Below are positions 8,107-16,495 of a stretch of DNA of 64,000 bases, piece by piece (within the stretch, counting starts at the first letter, position 1; every line of letters starts with the position of its first letter). This DNA is from CAVUQH01 sp963774445 (GTDB taxonomy: Bacteria; Myxococcota_A; Polyangia; Haliangiales; Haliangiaceae): the NCBI GenBank assembly GCA_963774445.1, contig CAVZFC010000002.1:1-64000 (forward strand). The letters are read 5' to 3'. The translations under genes were made by a program, and so were the position numbers. The notes beneath the pieces are model-generated. The model did no database searches. It was not told the origin of the DNA and was given only the letters and a program-made list of their open reading frames with translations.

Positions 8107-9358
8107 CTTGCCTCCGAGGCTGCTTTTCTTCGTTGGCGTCCGGGTTGGCGTCTGGTTCGGCGTCTGGTTCGGCTTCTGGCAGTGCGCGAATCAGCGCAGC
8201 GGTAACGATACCCGAAAGCACGCCGAACGTGGCGTGGATGGCCAGGCCGGGGAGGAGGAAGGCGTACACCACCGCCGGCGCCTGCACGGCCAGCGCGATG
8301 GTGGCGATGGTGGCAAAGCGGCCCAGGGCGATGACCAGGCCGAAAAGCGACCAGGCCCAGATGGCCTTGCGACCGCGCATGATCGGCATGCCCAGGTTGA
8401 CGACCACGCCCGGGGCCACGTGCTTGAAGATTTCGAAGATGCCGTAGCGCCCGTCGCCCATGAGGAAGGCGACCGAGCCCATGGTCAGGCCGGTGAGCGT
8501 GGCGCCGGCCCGGGAGCGGGTCATGCGCCCGGCGATGACGTACAGCGGGATGAGGATGACGCCCTTGTGCCCCGGCGCGAATGGCAGCCCGGGCAAGAGC
8601 TTGAGCGCCTTGATGCCCAGCATGGTCAGGGCGATGCCGGAGATGACCGCCACGTCGCGGGCGCGCCGGCCCTCGGTCTCGCCCGAGGCGACCACGTGCT
8701 CCTCGGCCCGGGCCATCTGCCGGCGCAGGCTGGCGGCGATGATCGACACGTCGCCGCGGGCCAGCCGCCGCAGCCCGGCCCAGAAGCCGCCGCCCTCGGC
8801 CTTGCCGCCACCGTCGCCGTCGCCGCGCCCGCGTCCGCCGCCGCCACCGCCGCCCTTGCCGCCGCCGCCACCGCCCCCGCCGCGCCGCCCGCGCTCGCCG
8901 AGCAGGGCCAGCACCGCGTCGATCGACAGCGACACCGTGCGCGGGACGCCGAGGCGGCCCAGGCCCGCCGCCAGCGCCTTGGGGTCGCCCGCGCGGATCA
9001 CCTGCGAGGCCAGCACCACCGCCAGGACACGCATGACCATGGTCATGCCGATCAGCGCCCCCGACAGGTTGATGTCGAGTCCCCAGCCAAGGCCAGGGAT
9101 GACCAGCGTGCGCCAGCGGTCGGTGGCCGGGTCGTTTCGCACCAGGGCAAAGCAGACCAGGATGAAGCCGAGGAACAGCGACAGCTTGCGCAGCTGGCGG
9201 AGCAGCCGCGGAATGCCCAGCCCGACGCTCATCCACAGCGTCGCCTGCACCGCCGCGACGATGCCCACGATCCACCAGGTGTGGACCAGGAACACCCCGA
9301 TCGCGACGGCGACCAGATACAGCGCGCGCAGCCGCGGATCGAGGGTGGCTTTGGGCAC
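8099..9358 (-). CDS. ECF-type transporter membrane protein, apparent T-S fusion
   Basis: A 419-residue multi-pass membrane protein. Residues about 1-150 resemble an EcfT/CbiQ component: LDPRLRALYLVAVAIGVF at the start and an RAGDPKALAAGLGRLGVPRT segment like the cytoplasmic coupling region. A Gly/Arg-rich low-complexity linker (about 155-190) follows. Residues about 240-395 form a second membrane domain (LPGLPFAPGHKGVILIPLYV, then GRYGIFEIFKHVAPGVVVNL) that resembles a substrate-binding S component. No ATPase gene is adjacent, so a shared EcfA elsewhere would be needed. Operon position between a lipoprotein and the Mo-storage-like genes suggests metal-oxyanion or cofactor uptake; this is inference. 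Confidence 0.55.
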   Translation of the reverse strand: MPKATLDPRLRALYLVAVAIGVFLVHTWWIVGIVAAVQATLWMSVGLGIPRLLRQLRKLSLFLGFILVCFALVRNDPATDRWRTLVIPGLGWGLDINLSGALIGMTMVMRVLAVVLASQVIRAGDPKALAAGLGRLGVPRTVSLSIDAVLALLGERGRRGGGGGGGGKGGGGGGGRGRGDGDGGGKAEGGGFWAGLRRLARGDVSIIAASLRRQMARAEEHVVASGETEGRRARDVAVISGIALTMLGIKALKLLPGLPFAPGHKGVILIPLYVIAGRMTRSRAGATLTGLTMGSVAFLMGDGRYGIFEIFKHVAPGVVVNLGMPIMRGRKAIWAWSLFGLVIALGRFATIATIALAVQAPAVVYAFLLPGLAIHATFGVLSGIVTAALIRALPEAEPDAEPDANPDANEEKQPRRQDE

Positions 9359-9407
9359 GGGACAACTCTAGCCCGAATCGGCCATCCGCGCGGGGCGCCG
9401 GGGCCGC

Positions 9408-10475
9408 CTACTCGTCATCGTTGATGGGCGGCATCGGCCCCGGCAGCTTCTTGCTGTACAGCGTGAGCGCCTCGACCACGGTGCCGTCGTCCAGCTGAAC
9501 GGCGCCACGGTTCTGCGACGTGGCGACGAACGACCGCTTCAGCAGGTCATCGCGGTGGATGATCTTGACCCGGCGCTCGTCGTACACCACCTCGGCGTTG
9601 ACCACGTCGGACATGTTGACCCCGAGCGCCTTCAGCGTGGGGACGACATCGTAGGCGAGCTCGCCGTTGTCCTTGTGGATGGCGTACGCGGCGCTCGGGT
9701 CCAGGTGCTTGCGTTTGATGGTGGCCGCCAGGACGTCGTCCTTGTAGACGCGAATGCCGCCGCGGATCGGCTTGCCGAAGTAGGGGATGTCAGCGGTCGG
9801 ATTGCCGTCCGCGCCCAGCGGGAAGTCGTCCTTGTCGAGCTTCGGGGGCTCCTTGTTGACGTAGACGGCGACGCCGACCATGCGGTCGAACATCTGGTGC
9901 AGCTGGAGACCCTCGGGGTAGTAGGGGATCGCCTTGCCAGACGTGATCCGGCCGAAGCCGAACTGGATGGTCTTGCGGAACTTGCGGAACTGGGCGCCGG
10001 AGATGTTCGAGACGTTGCCCTTGCCGCCGTAGATGTTGACCCGCTTGACCTTCTTGATGTTGACCCCGACGGCTTCGAGGTACTTGTCCAAACGGTAGCG
10101 GCGGACCTTGACCTTGCGGGTGCGGGGGCCCTTGTCGCCGGGTTTGAAGTCGAGATCGTCCACGTCATCGATCCAGGTAGGCTCGAGCGAACGCGGCAGC
10201 TCGCCGAACCAGAGCGCGCCGACCTGGCGCCCATCCACATAGACGCCGGGATCCTTCCACTTGCCGTGACCGCCTTTGAACTCGGCCGCGGTCCAGTCCT
10301 GGATGTTGCGGTGGCGACCGTCGCTATCGGCCACGCCGTCGCCGGCATTGGCTTGCGCGGTCGGCGCGGGCGTGGCCTTGGCGGGGACGGGGTCGGGGGA
10401 CTTGTCGCGCTTCTTCGAGCAGCCCGGGAGGGCCAGCGCGGCGATGGCGAGGAGGAGGCCGGCGGAGCGATGCAT
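9408..10475 (-). CDS. Putative lipoprotein heading the Mo-storage-like operon
   Basis: A 355-residue protein beginning MHRSAGLLLAIAALALPGC, a clear lipobox (LPGC), then a Lys/Pro/Ala linker. The ATG at 10475 is chosen because the signal peptide starts there; an upstream in-frame start at 10511 would only add residues. The mature part contains two similar strand-rich units: one around VYVDGRQVGALWFGEL and one around GGIRVYKDDVLAATIKRKHL, suggesting an internal duplication. Several Lys/Arg-rich stretches are present (KVKVRRYRLDKYLEAVG). I do not recognise the family. It lies 49 bp upstream of the ECF-like gene on the same strand and may serve the same transport or storage system. Confidence 0.65.
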   Translation of the reverse strand: MHRSAGLLLAIAALALPGCSKKRDKSPDPVPAKATPAPTAQANAGDGVADSDGRHRNIQDWTAAEFKGGHGKWKDPGVYVDGRQVGALWFGELPRSLEPTWIDDVDDLDFKPGDKGPRTRKVKVRRYRLDKYLEAVGVNIKKVKRVNIYGGKGNVSNISGAQFRKFRKTIQFGFGRITSGKAIPYYPEGLQLHQMFDRMVGVAVYVNKEPPKLDKDDFPLGADGNPTADIPYFGKPIRGGIRVYKDDVLAATIKRKHLDPSAAYAIHKDNGELAYDVVPTLKALGVNMSDVVNAEVVYDERRVKIIHRDDLLKRSFVATSQNRGAVQLDDGTVVEALTLYSKKLPGPMPPINDDE

Positions 10476-10653
10476 GACGGGGGGGATTGCATCCCGTGTT
10501 CCAGGGAGCATACAGGTGATCTCGGTCCCTTAGCCGGGTGGTTGCGGGGACTCGGGGCCCTGGCGCGGGGGTGGAGGCTCCATCCACCAGTCCCCACCTC
10601 CGCGAAATTACAGGGGTGAGAGATGGCCTGCAAGTTGCTCTACCCAGGGCATC

Positions 10654-11190
10654 ATGGCCCGCAGCAAGAGACTGGTTACCCTGGTGTTTGCCGCCGCGAT
10701 CGCCGCTGTCGCGGGTGGCGGGTGCGCGCTCGACGGCGTCGACCCCGGCCCCGGCAACAACAACGGCAATCCCGACGTCAACGGCGAAGCGGACCTCGTC
10801 TGCTCGGCCACGCTGACGACGAGCGGCAGCCTCACCCCGCCCGGCACGCCGCCCGCGGGCGACGTAGGCTGCGTTCCAACCGGTGAGTGGACCGTCAACG
10901 TGCAGGTCGAGGACATGGGCGACTGCACCGACGTGCCGATCAACGCGGCCTACCACTTCACGGTTACCGAGCTTCCCGACGAGGCCGGGTACGACTACAC
11001 GTGGGACGACAACCCCACGAATGAGAACATCGACATCAAGATCACCGAAGGCGGCCCCGGCGACTGCGAGGGCAACTTCGCCATGTTCTCGGACGATGGA
11101 ACCCAATACATCCTGCTCAAGCCGCACGAGCGCGACCTCGTGCTGGATGGCCACGGCGACTACGAGCTGTGGTCGAAGAGCCAGCTGTAG
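10654..11190 (+). CDS. Putative lipoprotein with Cys-rich beta domain
   Basis: A 178-residue protein with signal peptide and lipobox (VAGGGC, Cys about 24), then an Asn/Gly/Pro linker. The mature domain has several cysteines (CSATLTTSG, GCVPTGEW, DCTDVP, DCEGNF) that could form disulfides, and many acidic residues, typical of small surface lipoproteins of myxobacteria. No catalytic motif is seen. It stands alone, divergent from the lipoprotein gene at 10475, and is followed by a strong terminator. Confidence 0.7.
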   Translation: MARSKRLVTLVFAAAIAAVAGGGCALDGVDPGPGNNNGNPDVNGEADLVCSATLTTSGSLTPPGTPPAGDVGCVPTGEWTVNVQVEDMGDCTDVPINAAYHFTVTELPDEAGYDYTWDDNPTNENIDIKITEGGPGDCEGNFAMFSDDGTQYILLKPHERDLVLDGHGDYELWSKSQL

Positions 11191-11256
11191 CCACGATTCG
11201 CGACGGCCAGCGCTCCTCCTCCCCTCTCATCCCGCCAGGCCGTCGCTCTTTCCCTC

Positions 11257-11298
11257 CCGGCGCCGCACCCCCCCTCCTGCGGCGCCGGTTTCCTTTTT
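11257..11298 (+). terminator. Rho-independent terminator
   Basis: An 11-bp perfect stem (CCGGCGCCGCA at 11257-11267 with TGCGGCGCCGG at 11278-11288) is followed by TTTCCTTTTTG. It terminates the lipoprotein gene ending at 11190. Confidence 0.85.
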
Positions 11299-11363
11299 GT
11301 CTCGGTCGGTGATCACCGACGATGCGTCATCGCTCGAGCCTCCTCGCATGAGCGGCGGTGGCT

Positions 11364-12285
11364 TCAGCGCTCGTGCTGCTTCAGCCACGCGTCAATGTCA
11401 CCGACGAGATCGGAGGTCGCGTCTGCAGCCACCATCGCTTTGCGGGCCTGGCGCGCGAGAACAAGTGCTCTATCGTGTGAGCTCCGCGATTTGACCAGCG
11501 CGCGTGCAAGATCGAAACGCGCCCGGTTCAGTCTGTCGGGATTGTGCTCGGTCTCCTCGTAGACGTCGAGGCCGAGGGACATCTGCTGGGCCGCCTCGCG
11601 CGCGTCGCCAGCCTGCAGAGTGGCGCGGCCCAGGCACACACGTGCCTGGGCAATCTGGTGGTCACGTGGCCTGAGGTTGCCCGAGAGTATGGAAACTGCC
11701 TGGGTGCACTCGTGGATGGCAGCTTGGTAATGATCAAGCCCCCGATCGGCCTCTCCCAGGTTGATCAGCGGGTCCGCCAGGCGGATGTCGTCGGCCTTCA
11801 CGTGCTTAGGCAAGGGCTTTGTCGTAGTGTCCCCGGCTCTCCTCGAGTATTCCGAGGTTGTTCAGGACGACGAGGCTGTCGGGATGGTTGGCGCCCAGGG
11901 CGCTGTCGTACTCGTGCAACGCGCGCAAGTAGAAGCCCTCCGCCTTGTCGTACTCGCCTTTGCCTCGATAGGACATGCCCAGGTCGTTCAGCATGCCCGC
12001 TTCCTCAGTGACACTGTGGCCCGGGATCCGCTCCTCCAGCGATAGCGCGGTTTGGTACTCGGAGATCGCCTCGGGGTATCTCTTGTCGCTCCACGCGACC
12101 ACGCCGAGCCCCTGGTGCCACTTGGCCTGGGTTCGTATTGCCACCCCGCGCCGCTTCGACCGCGGCTTCGCCGTAGGCATCACGGGCCGAGGTCATTTCT
12201 CCCAAGTCCTCGAGGACGAGTCCGTAGGCGCGGAGTAAGTGCCCGGCGAACCCCGGCTGGCGGCGGGGCGCGGATCATGGTTGGC
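11364..12285 (-). pseudogene. Decayed TPR-repeat gene (3' part of a TPR signalling protein)
   Basis: Three consecutive reading frames on the minus strand encode tetratricopeptide repeats (for example YPEAISEYQTALSLEER, GEYDKAEGFYLRALHEYDSA, NNLGILEESRGHYDKALA). They join only if two single-base shifts are allowed, one near 12140 in a G run and one near 11812. The intact ending is DIDAWLKQHER. The pattern matches the C-terminal TPR tail of the myxobacterial Ser/Thr kinase-TPR family, but the kinase part is absent: the frame runs out about where the IS66 remnant begins. It is a pseudogene. Confidence 0.75.
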
Positions 12286-12291
12286 GCGCGG

Positions 12292-13866
12292 CTACGCGGG
12301 ATCGGCGACGCCGGGGACCCAGTGTTCGGGCAGCAGATCGTCCAGGCGTGACATCGGCCAGCCGGCCGAGAGCTTGACCAGCAGGTCGTGCAGATAGGCG
12401 CGCACGTCGAGGCCGGCACGGGCGGCAGTCTCGAGGACCGAGAGGATGATGGCGGCGCGTTCGCCGCCGGCGTCGGCTCCGGCAAACAGCCAGTTCTTGC
12501 GGCCGATGGCCGGGCCGCGGATGATGCGCTCGACGTCGCCGTTGTCGAGCTCGAGGGCGCCGTCTTTCTCGACGACGCGCAAGATGTCCCAGTGGTTGAT
12601 GGCGTAGGCGATGGCCTTGCCGAGGTTGGACTTTGGCGGCACGGTGTCGCGGTGCTCGGCGAGCCACTGCTCGAATTGATCGAGCAGCGGGACCAGATCG
12701 GCTTGGCGCCGCGCGTAGCGGGCATCGTGATCATCGCCGGCCTCGCGCGAGGCGCGCTCGACCTTGTACATCTGCTTGATGATGTCCAGGGGCACGGCCG
12801 CGCGCATGTCCTTGGCCTCGAATGCCTTCACGAAATAGCGCCGTGCGTGCATCCAGCAGCCAACCAAGAGCAGCGGCCGGTCGTGGGCGATCGACTGGTA
12901 TCCCTTGTAGCCGTCGACTTGCATCCAACCGATGCGCTTGCCGAGAAACGCCTCGGCCTGCTCGGCGGTCCAGTTCGGCGTGTACTGGAACGCGATGTAG
13001 GTCCCGTCGCCGACCATCACCCATAGGTGGGCACGCTTGATGTTCCTTTTCTTGCTGCGGTCCAGCACATCGAGGCGTGTGTCGTCAACCTGGAGCACGT
13101 GGGCCAGCATCGCCAGCTCGTAGATCCGGTTGGCGATCGGCCGGAGCAGAAACGCGACCGCGGCGATCCAGTCGACCATCGTGTTGCGGTGAATCTCGAC
13201 GCCGTCGCGGCGGTAGATGCGCTCTTGCCGGGCCAGCGGCAGGTGGTCCTTGTACTTGGCGACCACGATCTGCGTCAGGAGCCCGGGGCCGGGCAGGCCC
13301 TTCTCGATGACCTTGTTGGCCACCGGTGCCGTCACGATCTCGCCGTTGGCGTTCGACCACGTCTCCCGGATGTAGACGATCACCTTGAAGCGCGCCGGCT
13401 CGTACTCGAGCACCTCGCTGCGCTCCTCGCCGACCTTGGTCATGGTGCCCTTGCCGGCCTGTTGCTCTGCGGTGGGCGCCAGCCGCACTTCTTCGCGCGG
13501 AAGGTCCGCCGGCAGCGGTCGGCGACCGTTGGCCTTGCCCTTCTTCCGCGGTCGCGTGGGCGCCATCGGTGCTTCGCTGGGAAGCTCGGCGTTTGCGTCG
13601 GTCGGCACGTCGGCGCCGGTCGCCTCCGCACGCATGTCCGCGAGCGCCAGCCGTAGCTGGTTCGGATCGATCCGTTCGCTCGATCGGCCGTAGACCTTCT
13701 TGGTCAGCTCGGCGACCTTCTGCGTGAGCAAGAGGTTGTCCGTTCGCGCCGCGGACAGCACCGACCGGACCGCGCCCAGAAGCAGATCTTTCTGGCCGGC
13801 GTCGAACAGTCGGCCGAGCTGCGTGACGACCTGGTCCAGATCGTCATCGTGGGATTCGCCGGTCAC
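12292..13866 (-). CDS. tnpC: IS66-family transposase TnpC
   Basis: A 524-residue DDE transposase of the IS66 family. Visible parts are a coiled-coil N-terminus with the LTKKVYGRSSER motif, a zinc-finger/HTH-like region, and the catalytic core with QVDDTRLDVLD, VMVGDGTYIAF and GWMQVDGYKGY. The C-terminus has NHWDILRVV and DNGDVERIIRGPAIGRKNWLFAG, typical of IS66. The GTG at 13866 follows a GGGGGA stretch; an alternative TTG start lies at 13902. The gene itself looks intact, but the element is not: its tnpB is cut and no tnpA is found. Confidence 0.9.
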   Translation of the reverse strand: MTGESHDDDLDQVVTQLGRLFDAGQKDLLLGAVRSVLSAARTDNLLLTQKVAELTKKVYGRSSERIDPNQLRLALADMRAEATGADVPTDANAELPSEAPMAPTRPRKKGKANGRRPLPADLPREEVRLAPTAEQQAGKGTMTKVGEERSEVLEYEPARFKVIVYIRETWSNANGEIVTAPVANKVIEKGLPGPGLLTQIVVAKYKDHLPLARQERIYRRDGVEIHRNTMVDWIAAVAFLLRPIANRIYELAMLAHVLQVDDTRLDVLDRSKKRNIKRAHLWVMVGDGTYIAFQYTPNWTAEQAEAFLGKRIGWMQVDGYKGYQSIAHDRPLLLVGCWMHARRYFVKAFEAKDMRAAVPLDIIKQMYKVERASREAGDDHDARYARRQADLVPLLDQFEQWLAEHRDTVPPKSNLGKAIAYAINHWDILRVVEKDGALELDNGDVERIIRGPAIGRKNWLFAGADAGGERAAIILSVLETAARAGLDVRAYLHDLLVKLSAGWPMSRLDDLLPEHWVPGVADPA

Positions 13867-13932
13867 TCCCCCTACTAGCCACAGTTGACGGATCCGGCGC
13901 AAATCGACCCGAAATCTATTTCCTCATTTTCT

Positions 13933-14208
13933 TCACGACCACGCCGGCGACGGCCGCCATCGCGGCCGCCGCCGCGCGTTCGACAAGTCGATGCCCTCCA
14001 CAATCAGCGCCAGCTCCGCGGACTCCATCTCGACCACGCCGCGCTCGTTGCCCGGCGGCAACACGAACGTCCCACGCTCCAGGCGCTTCGCGATCAACAC
14101 GTAGCCGTTTCGATCCCAGTACACCGCCTTCATCATTGTCCGGCGCCGGTTGAAGAACACGAACAAATGCCCCGACAGTGGATCCTGTTCGATGATGCTC
14201 CGCGCCGC
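13933..14208 (-). pseudogene. tnpB: IS66 TnpB, truncated at the N-terminus
   Basis: The minus strand reads SIIEQDPLSGHLFVFFNRRR and continues through KAVYWDRNGYVLIAKRLERG, the conserved body and end of IS66 Orf2 (TnpB). The frame is lost at about 14208, exactly where the 83-bp toxin-derived repeat begins, so roughly the first third of TnpB is missing. It would lie upstream of tnpC in an intact IS66. Confidence 0.8.
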
Positions 14209-14291
14209 GGGTGCGGTGGGCCAAAGGGGTCCGGATGTCAGGCATTGATGTTCTCGGCGTGAAGCAGCGGGCCTCGGTCAAGATCGCGCGC
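14209..14291 (+). repeat. 83-bp inverted repeat, left copy (toxin N-terminal coding sequence)
   Basis: This sequence is identical to the complement of 19456-19538. It begins GGGTGCGGTGGGCC and ends AAGATCGCGCGC, and encodes VRWAKGVRMSGIDVLG and following residues in the same reading frame in both copies. The left boundary coincides with the truncation of tnpB. Confidence 0.9.
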
Positions 14292-15137
14292 CTCGCGGGC
14301 ATGGCGATCCAGGCAGCGCTTCTGGCGTTCTTCATCTACGCATCGGCAGAACAGGTGATCCTATCGGCAAGCGCGATCGCCGAGTGGCTGATGCTCTGCC
14401 TGGACGCCAACGGCGACTCCAAGAAGATCGCCGCGGCGGCGCGGAAGTTCGCCGAGGTTCTCTTCCACGCGGTCGAGGCATTGCTCAATGCGCTCGTGTC
14501 GCTTGGATTAAAGGGCATCGGCGAGATGATGGGCCGCGGTGCGCACGCGAGCGCAAAGGAGGGCGCTCATCTGCCCGAGGCCAGAACGGTGCGTGACGGG
14601 CTTGCTCATGAAGGTGTGGAGGTCGAACCACGGCGCGCTCACGAGAAGGCCACTCCCCGCAAGGAAAGCGAGCCACCCCGCTCCAAGGCAGAGGAGCAGC
14701 ACGACAGGCCCCTCACAGAACTCCAGAAGGACGCGCTTGCGTACGCTCGGGACATCGAAGCTCAGACCGGGGCCAAGCTGCACCCCAAGCAGGTCAAACG
14801 TCTGGCCCAGGAGTTGCGTGAGCACAAGTTTGAGCGGCTGTCGCCGGCGGCAACGAAGAAGCACCGTCGAGCCTTTCGCAAGGAAGTCAAAGATCAGCTA
14901 ATCAAGCAGTGGGAAAGTGAAACCGGCCAAGAGTGGCCGCGCTATAGTCACGACGTGCACAACAGTGAAGGCGTCGTCATACGAAAGAAGGGGCAATACT
15001 ACGACGCGCATCACGTCATCGAGAACTCATACGGCGGCCCACACGAATGGTGGAACATCCATCCTGCCGCCTTCCCCGATGAGCATCAGCTCGGCATTCA
15101 TCGCCCAGGTGGTGCAGCCGAAAAGATCTTCCCGTGA
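14211..15137 (+). CDS. Polymorphic toxin with C-terminal HNH-type nuclease (N-terminus cut)
   Basis: A 308-residue protein. Residues about 27-60 form one or two hydrophobic helices (MAIQAALLAFFIYASAEQVI), followed by a Glu/Lys/Arg-rich spacer. The C-terminal domain carries an HNH-like signature, YDAHHVIENSYGGPHEWWN, then HPAAFPDEHQLGIH, as in toxins of interbacterial competition systems. The gene after it is a SUKH immunity gene overlapping by 4 nt (GTGA). Comparison with the fragment at 19456-19647 shows that about 38 N-terminal residues are missing here, so this copy may be a silent cassette or may start at GTG 14211 or ATG 14235. The export route is not visible. Confidence 0.75.
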   Translation: MRWAKGVRMSGIDVLGVKQRASVKIARLAGMAIQAALLAFFIYASAEQVILSASAIAEWLMLCLDANGDSKKIAAAARKFAEVLFHAVEALLNALVSLGLKGIGEMMGRGAHASAKEGAHLPEARTVRDGLAHEGVEVEPRRAHEKATPRKESEPPRSKAEEQHDRPLTELQKDALAYARDIEAQTGAKLHPKQVKRLAQELREHKFERLSPAATKKHRRAFRKEVKDQLIKQWESETGQEWPRYSHDVHNSEGVVIRKKGQYYDAHHVIENSYGGPHEWWNIHPAAFPDEHQLGIHRPGGAAEKIFP

Positions 15138-15523
15138 GCCACGACATGGCTACCTACGACGACATCAAGAACGAGAGCTATCTAAGCAAACTAAGCCCGG
15201 CCACGCCGGAGACGATCGCCCAGCTTGAGGCCAAGTATCCAGGAATTCCTCAGGACTATCTGGACTTCCTTCGACAGGTGGGAAGTGGAGAAATCGGCGA
15301 CTCCGACTTCATGATCTACGGAGGCCCGGTTGCGCCAGAAGACGTGTTTGGCCCCGACGAGCGGCTGAGCCATCTGCTTCTCTTGGGCGACGATCTCCAA
15401 GGCTACTGTGTCGCATTTGACCCAACCCATAACTGGGCGGTTGTGGAGATCGACCCAACGAACCGCTCTGTTGACGTAACCGCGTCTTCGTTTGCCTCGT
15501 ACGTGCGCAACGACATCTTGTAG
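15134..15523 (+). CDS. SMI1/KNR4 (SUKH) family immunity protein
   Basis: A 129-residue protein of the SUKH superfamily, which protects toxin-producing cells by binding the cognate toxin. Visible hallmarks are an N-terminal acidic segment IAQLEAKYPGIPQDYLDFLR, then GSGEIG and IYGGPVAPEDV, and later LLLGDDLQGYCVAFDP with NWAVVEID. The GTG overlaps the toxin stop; ATG at 15146 is an alternative start. Position directly behind the HNH-type toxin supports a toxin-immunity pair. Confidence 0.88.
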   Translation: MSHDMATYDDIKNESYLSKLSPATPETIAQLEAKYPGIPQDYLDFLRQVGSGEIGDSDFMIYGGPVAPEDVFGPDERLSHLLLLGDDLQGYCVAFDPTHNWAVVEIDPTNRSVDVTASSFASYVRNDIL

Positions 15524-15556
15524 TTCCGAAGGCCTAGAACGCAGACTCCTCGAATC

Positions 15557-15781
15557 ATGGAAGAAGCAGGCGTGGTCTCTGTCTGGATCGGTACGGCCGA
15601 CGACCAAGCTTGCTGGGATCGAGCAATCGAGACCTCCACCGCGGAGGCTGGAGGCTTCCTCGACTCCGAGTTCAGCCGGGCCTTTGGCGTGGCACGCCAC
15701 GATTCCGACTATCAGGAGGCACAGTTCTATCCGCATGGGCGCAGCCGCCTTGGCATGCTCCTGCCCCATGTGCCAGGGTAG
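15557..15781 (+). pseudogene. Imm22-like immunity gene, truncated by an IS element
   Basis: The 74 residues (MEEAGVVSVWIGTADDQACW, then FLDSEFSRAFGVARHDSDYQ) resemble the Imm22 (DUF4284) family: a VSxWIG start, a central EFSxxFG and a following acidic segment. The usual C-terminal part is missing, and the frame ends at a TAG that lies inside the left inverted repeat of the IS3-family element. It is 33 bp behind the SUKH gene, as in arrays of immunity genes. The family call is from pattern recognition and moderately certain. Confidence 0.5.
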
Positions 15782-15952
15782 TTGTCGCGTAGGGAAAGTC
15801 GCCTAACCCGCTTTCGAGGAGCCCCCGGGAGGAGGCTCGCGGCCCGAAGGAGGTGGCGCTTGGCGCCGGCCTTGTGGTGCGCGCCAGAGGCCTCGGGCCG
15901 CGAGGGTGCCGCGACAGAAGTCAATCGTACGTGGGGCGGAGAAGGTCCGTCC

Positions 15953-16495
15953 GTGAGGTACTCAGAACCGTTCAAGGAGAAGATGGTCCAGAAGATGGCT
16001 GGTCCGAATGGCAGAAGTGCGACCTCGTTGTCCGAGGACGTAGGTGTCCCACAGGCAACGCTGTCGCGTTGGCTCAAGCAGGCCGGTACAGTGCCGGCCG
16101 TGTCGAAGCGGAAGACGACCCAAAAGAAGCGGGCCGGGACGACCGGCAAGCGTCCCCAGGACTGGAGCGCAGAGGCGAAGCTGCAGGTCGTGCTCGAAGC
16201 AGCGAGGCTGAGCGACGACGAGCTCGGCGAGTTCCTGCGCCGCAAGGGATTACACGAGGCGCAGCTCGAGCAGTGGAGGAAGCTGGTCGAGAAGGCGGCG
16301 CAGGAGGCGTTGGAGACGAGTCGTCGTCGGCGCGGCCCGTCGCCCGAGCAAAAGCGCATCCGCGAGCTCGAGAAGGAGCTGTTGCGCAAGGACAAGGCGC
16401 TGGCCGAGGCGGCCGCGCTCATCGTGCTCAAAAAAAAAGCCCTGGCGATCTGGGGGGACGAGGACGACGACACGGACCCGAGGAGCGGCAAGTGA
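15953..16495 (+). CDS. IS3-family OrfA
   Basis: A 180-residue protein with a DNA-binding helix-turn-helix at the start (VRYSEPFKEKMVQKM, LSEDVGVPQATLSRWLKQ), a second basic helical region and a C-terminal leucine-zipper-like part (RIRELEKELLRKDKALAEAA). GTG 15953 is chosen because the HTH begins there. Near the end is a run of nine A (16430-16438), the kind of slippery site used by IS3 elements for -1 frameshifting into orfB. OrfB lies in the -1 frame. Confidence 0.8.
   Translation: MRYSEPFKEKMVQKMAGPNGRSATSLSEDVGVPQATLSRWLKQAGTVPAVSKRKTTQKKRAGTTGKRPQDWSAEAKLQVVLEAARLSDDELGEFLRRKGLHEAQLEQWRKLVEKAAQEALETSRRRRGPSPEQKRIRELEKELLRKDKALAEAAALIVLKKKALAIWGDEDDDTDPRSGK

Noticed and set aside
8816..8890. 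Possible frameshift in the ECF-like gene
   Set aside because: The Gly/Arg-rich stretch is low-complexity but stays in frame, and both flanking membrane domains lie in the same frame.
14209..14291. 83-bp repeat as a transposon terminal repeat
   Set aside because: It encodes toxin N-terminal residues in frame in both copies and does not resemble the ends of the IS elements present.
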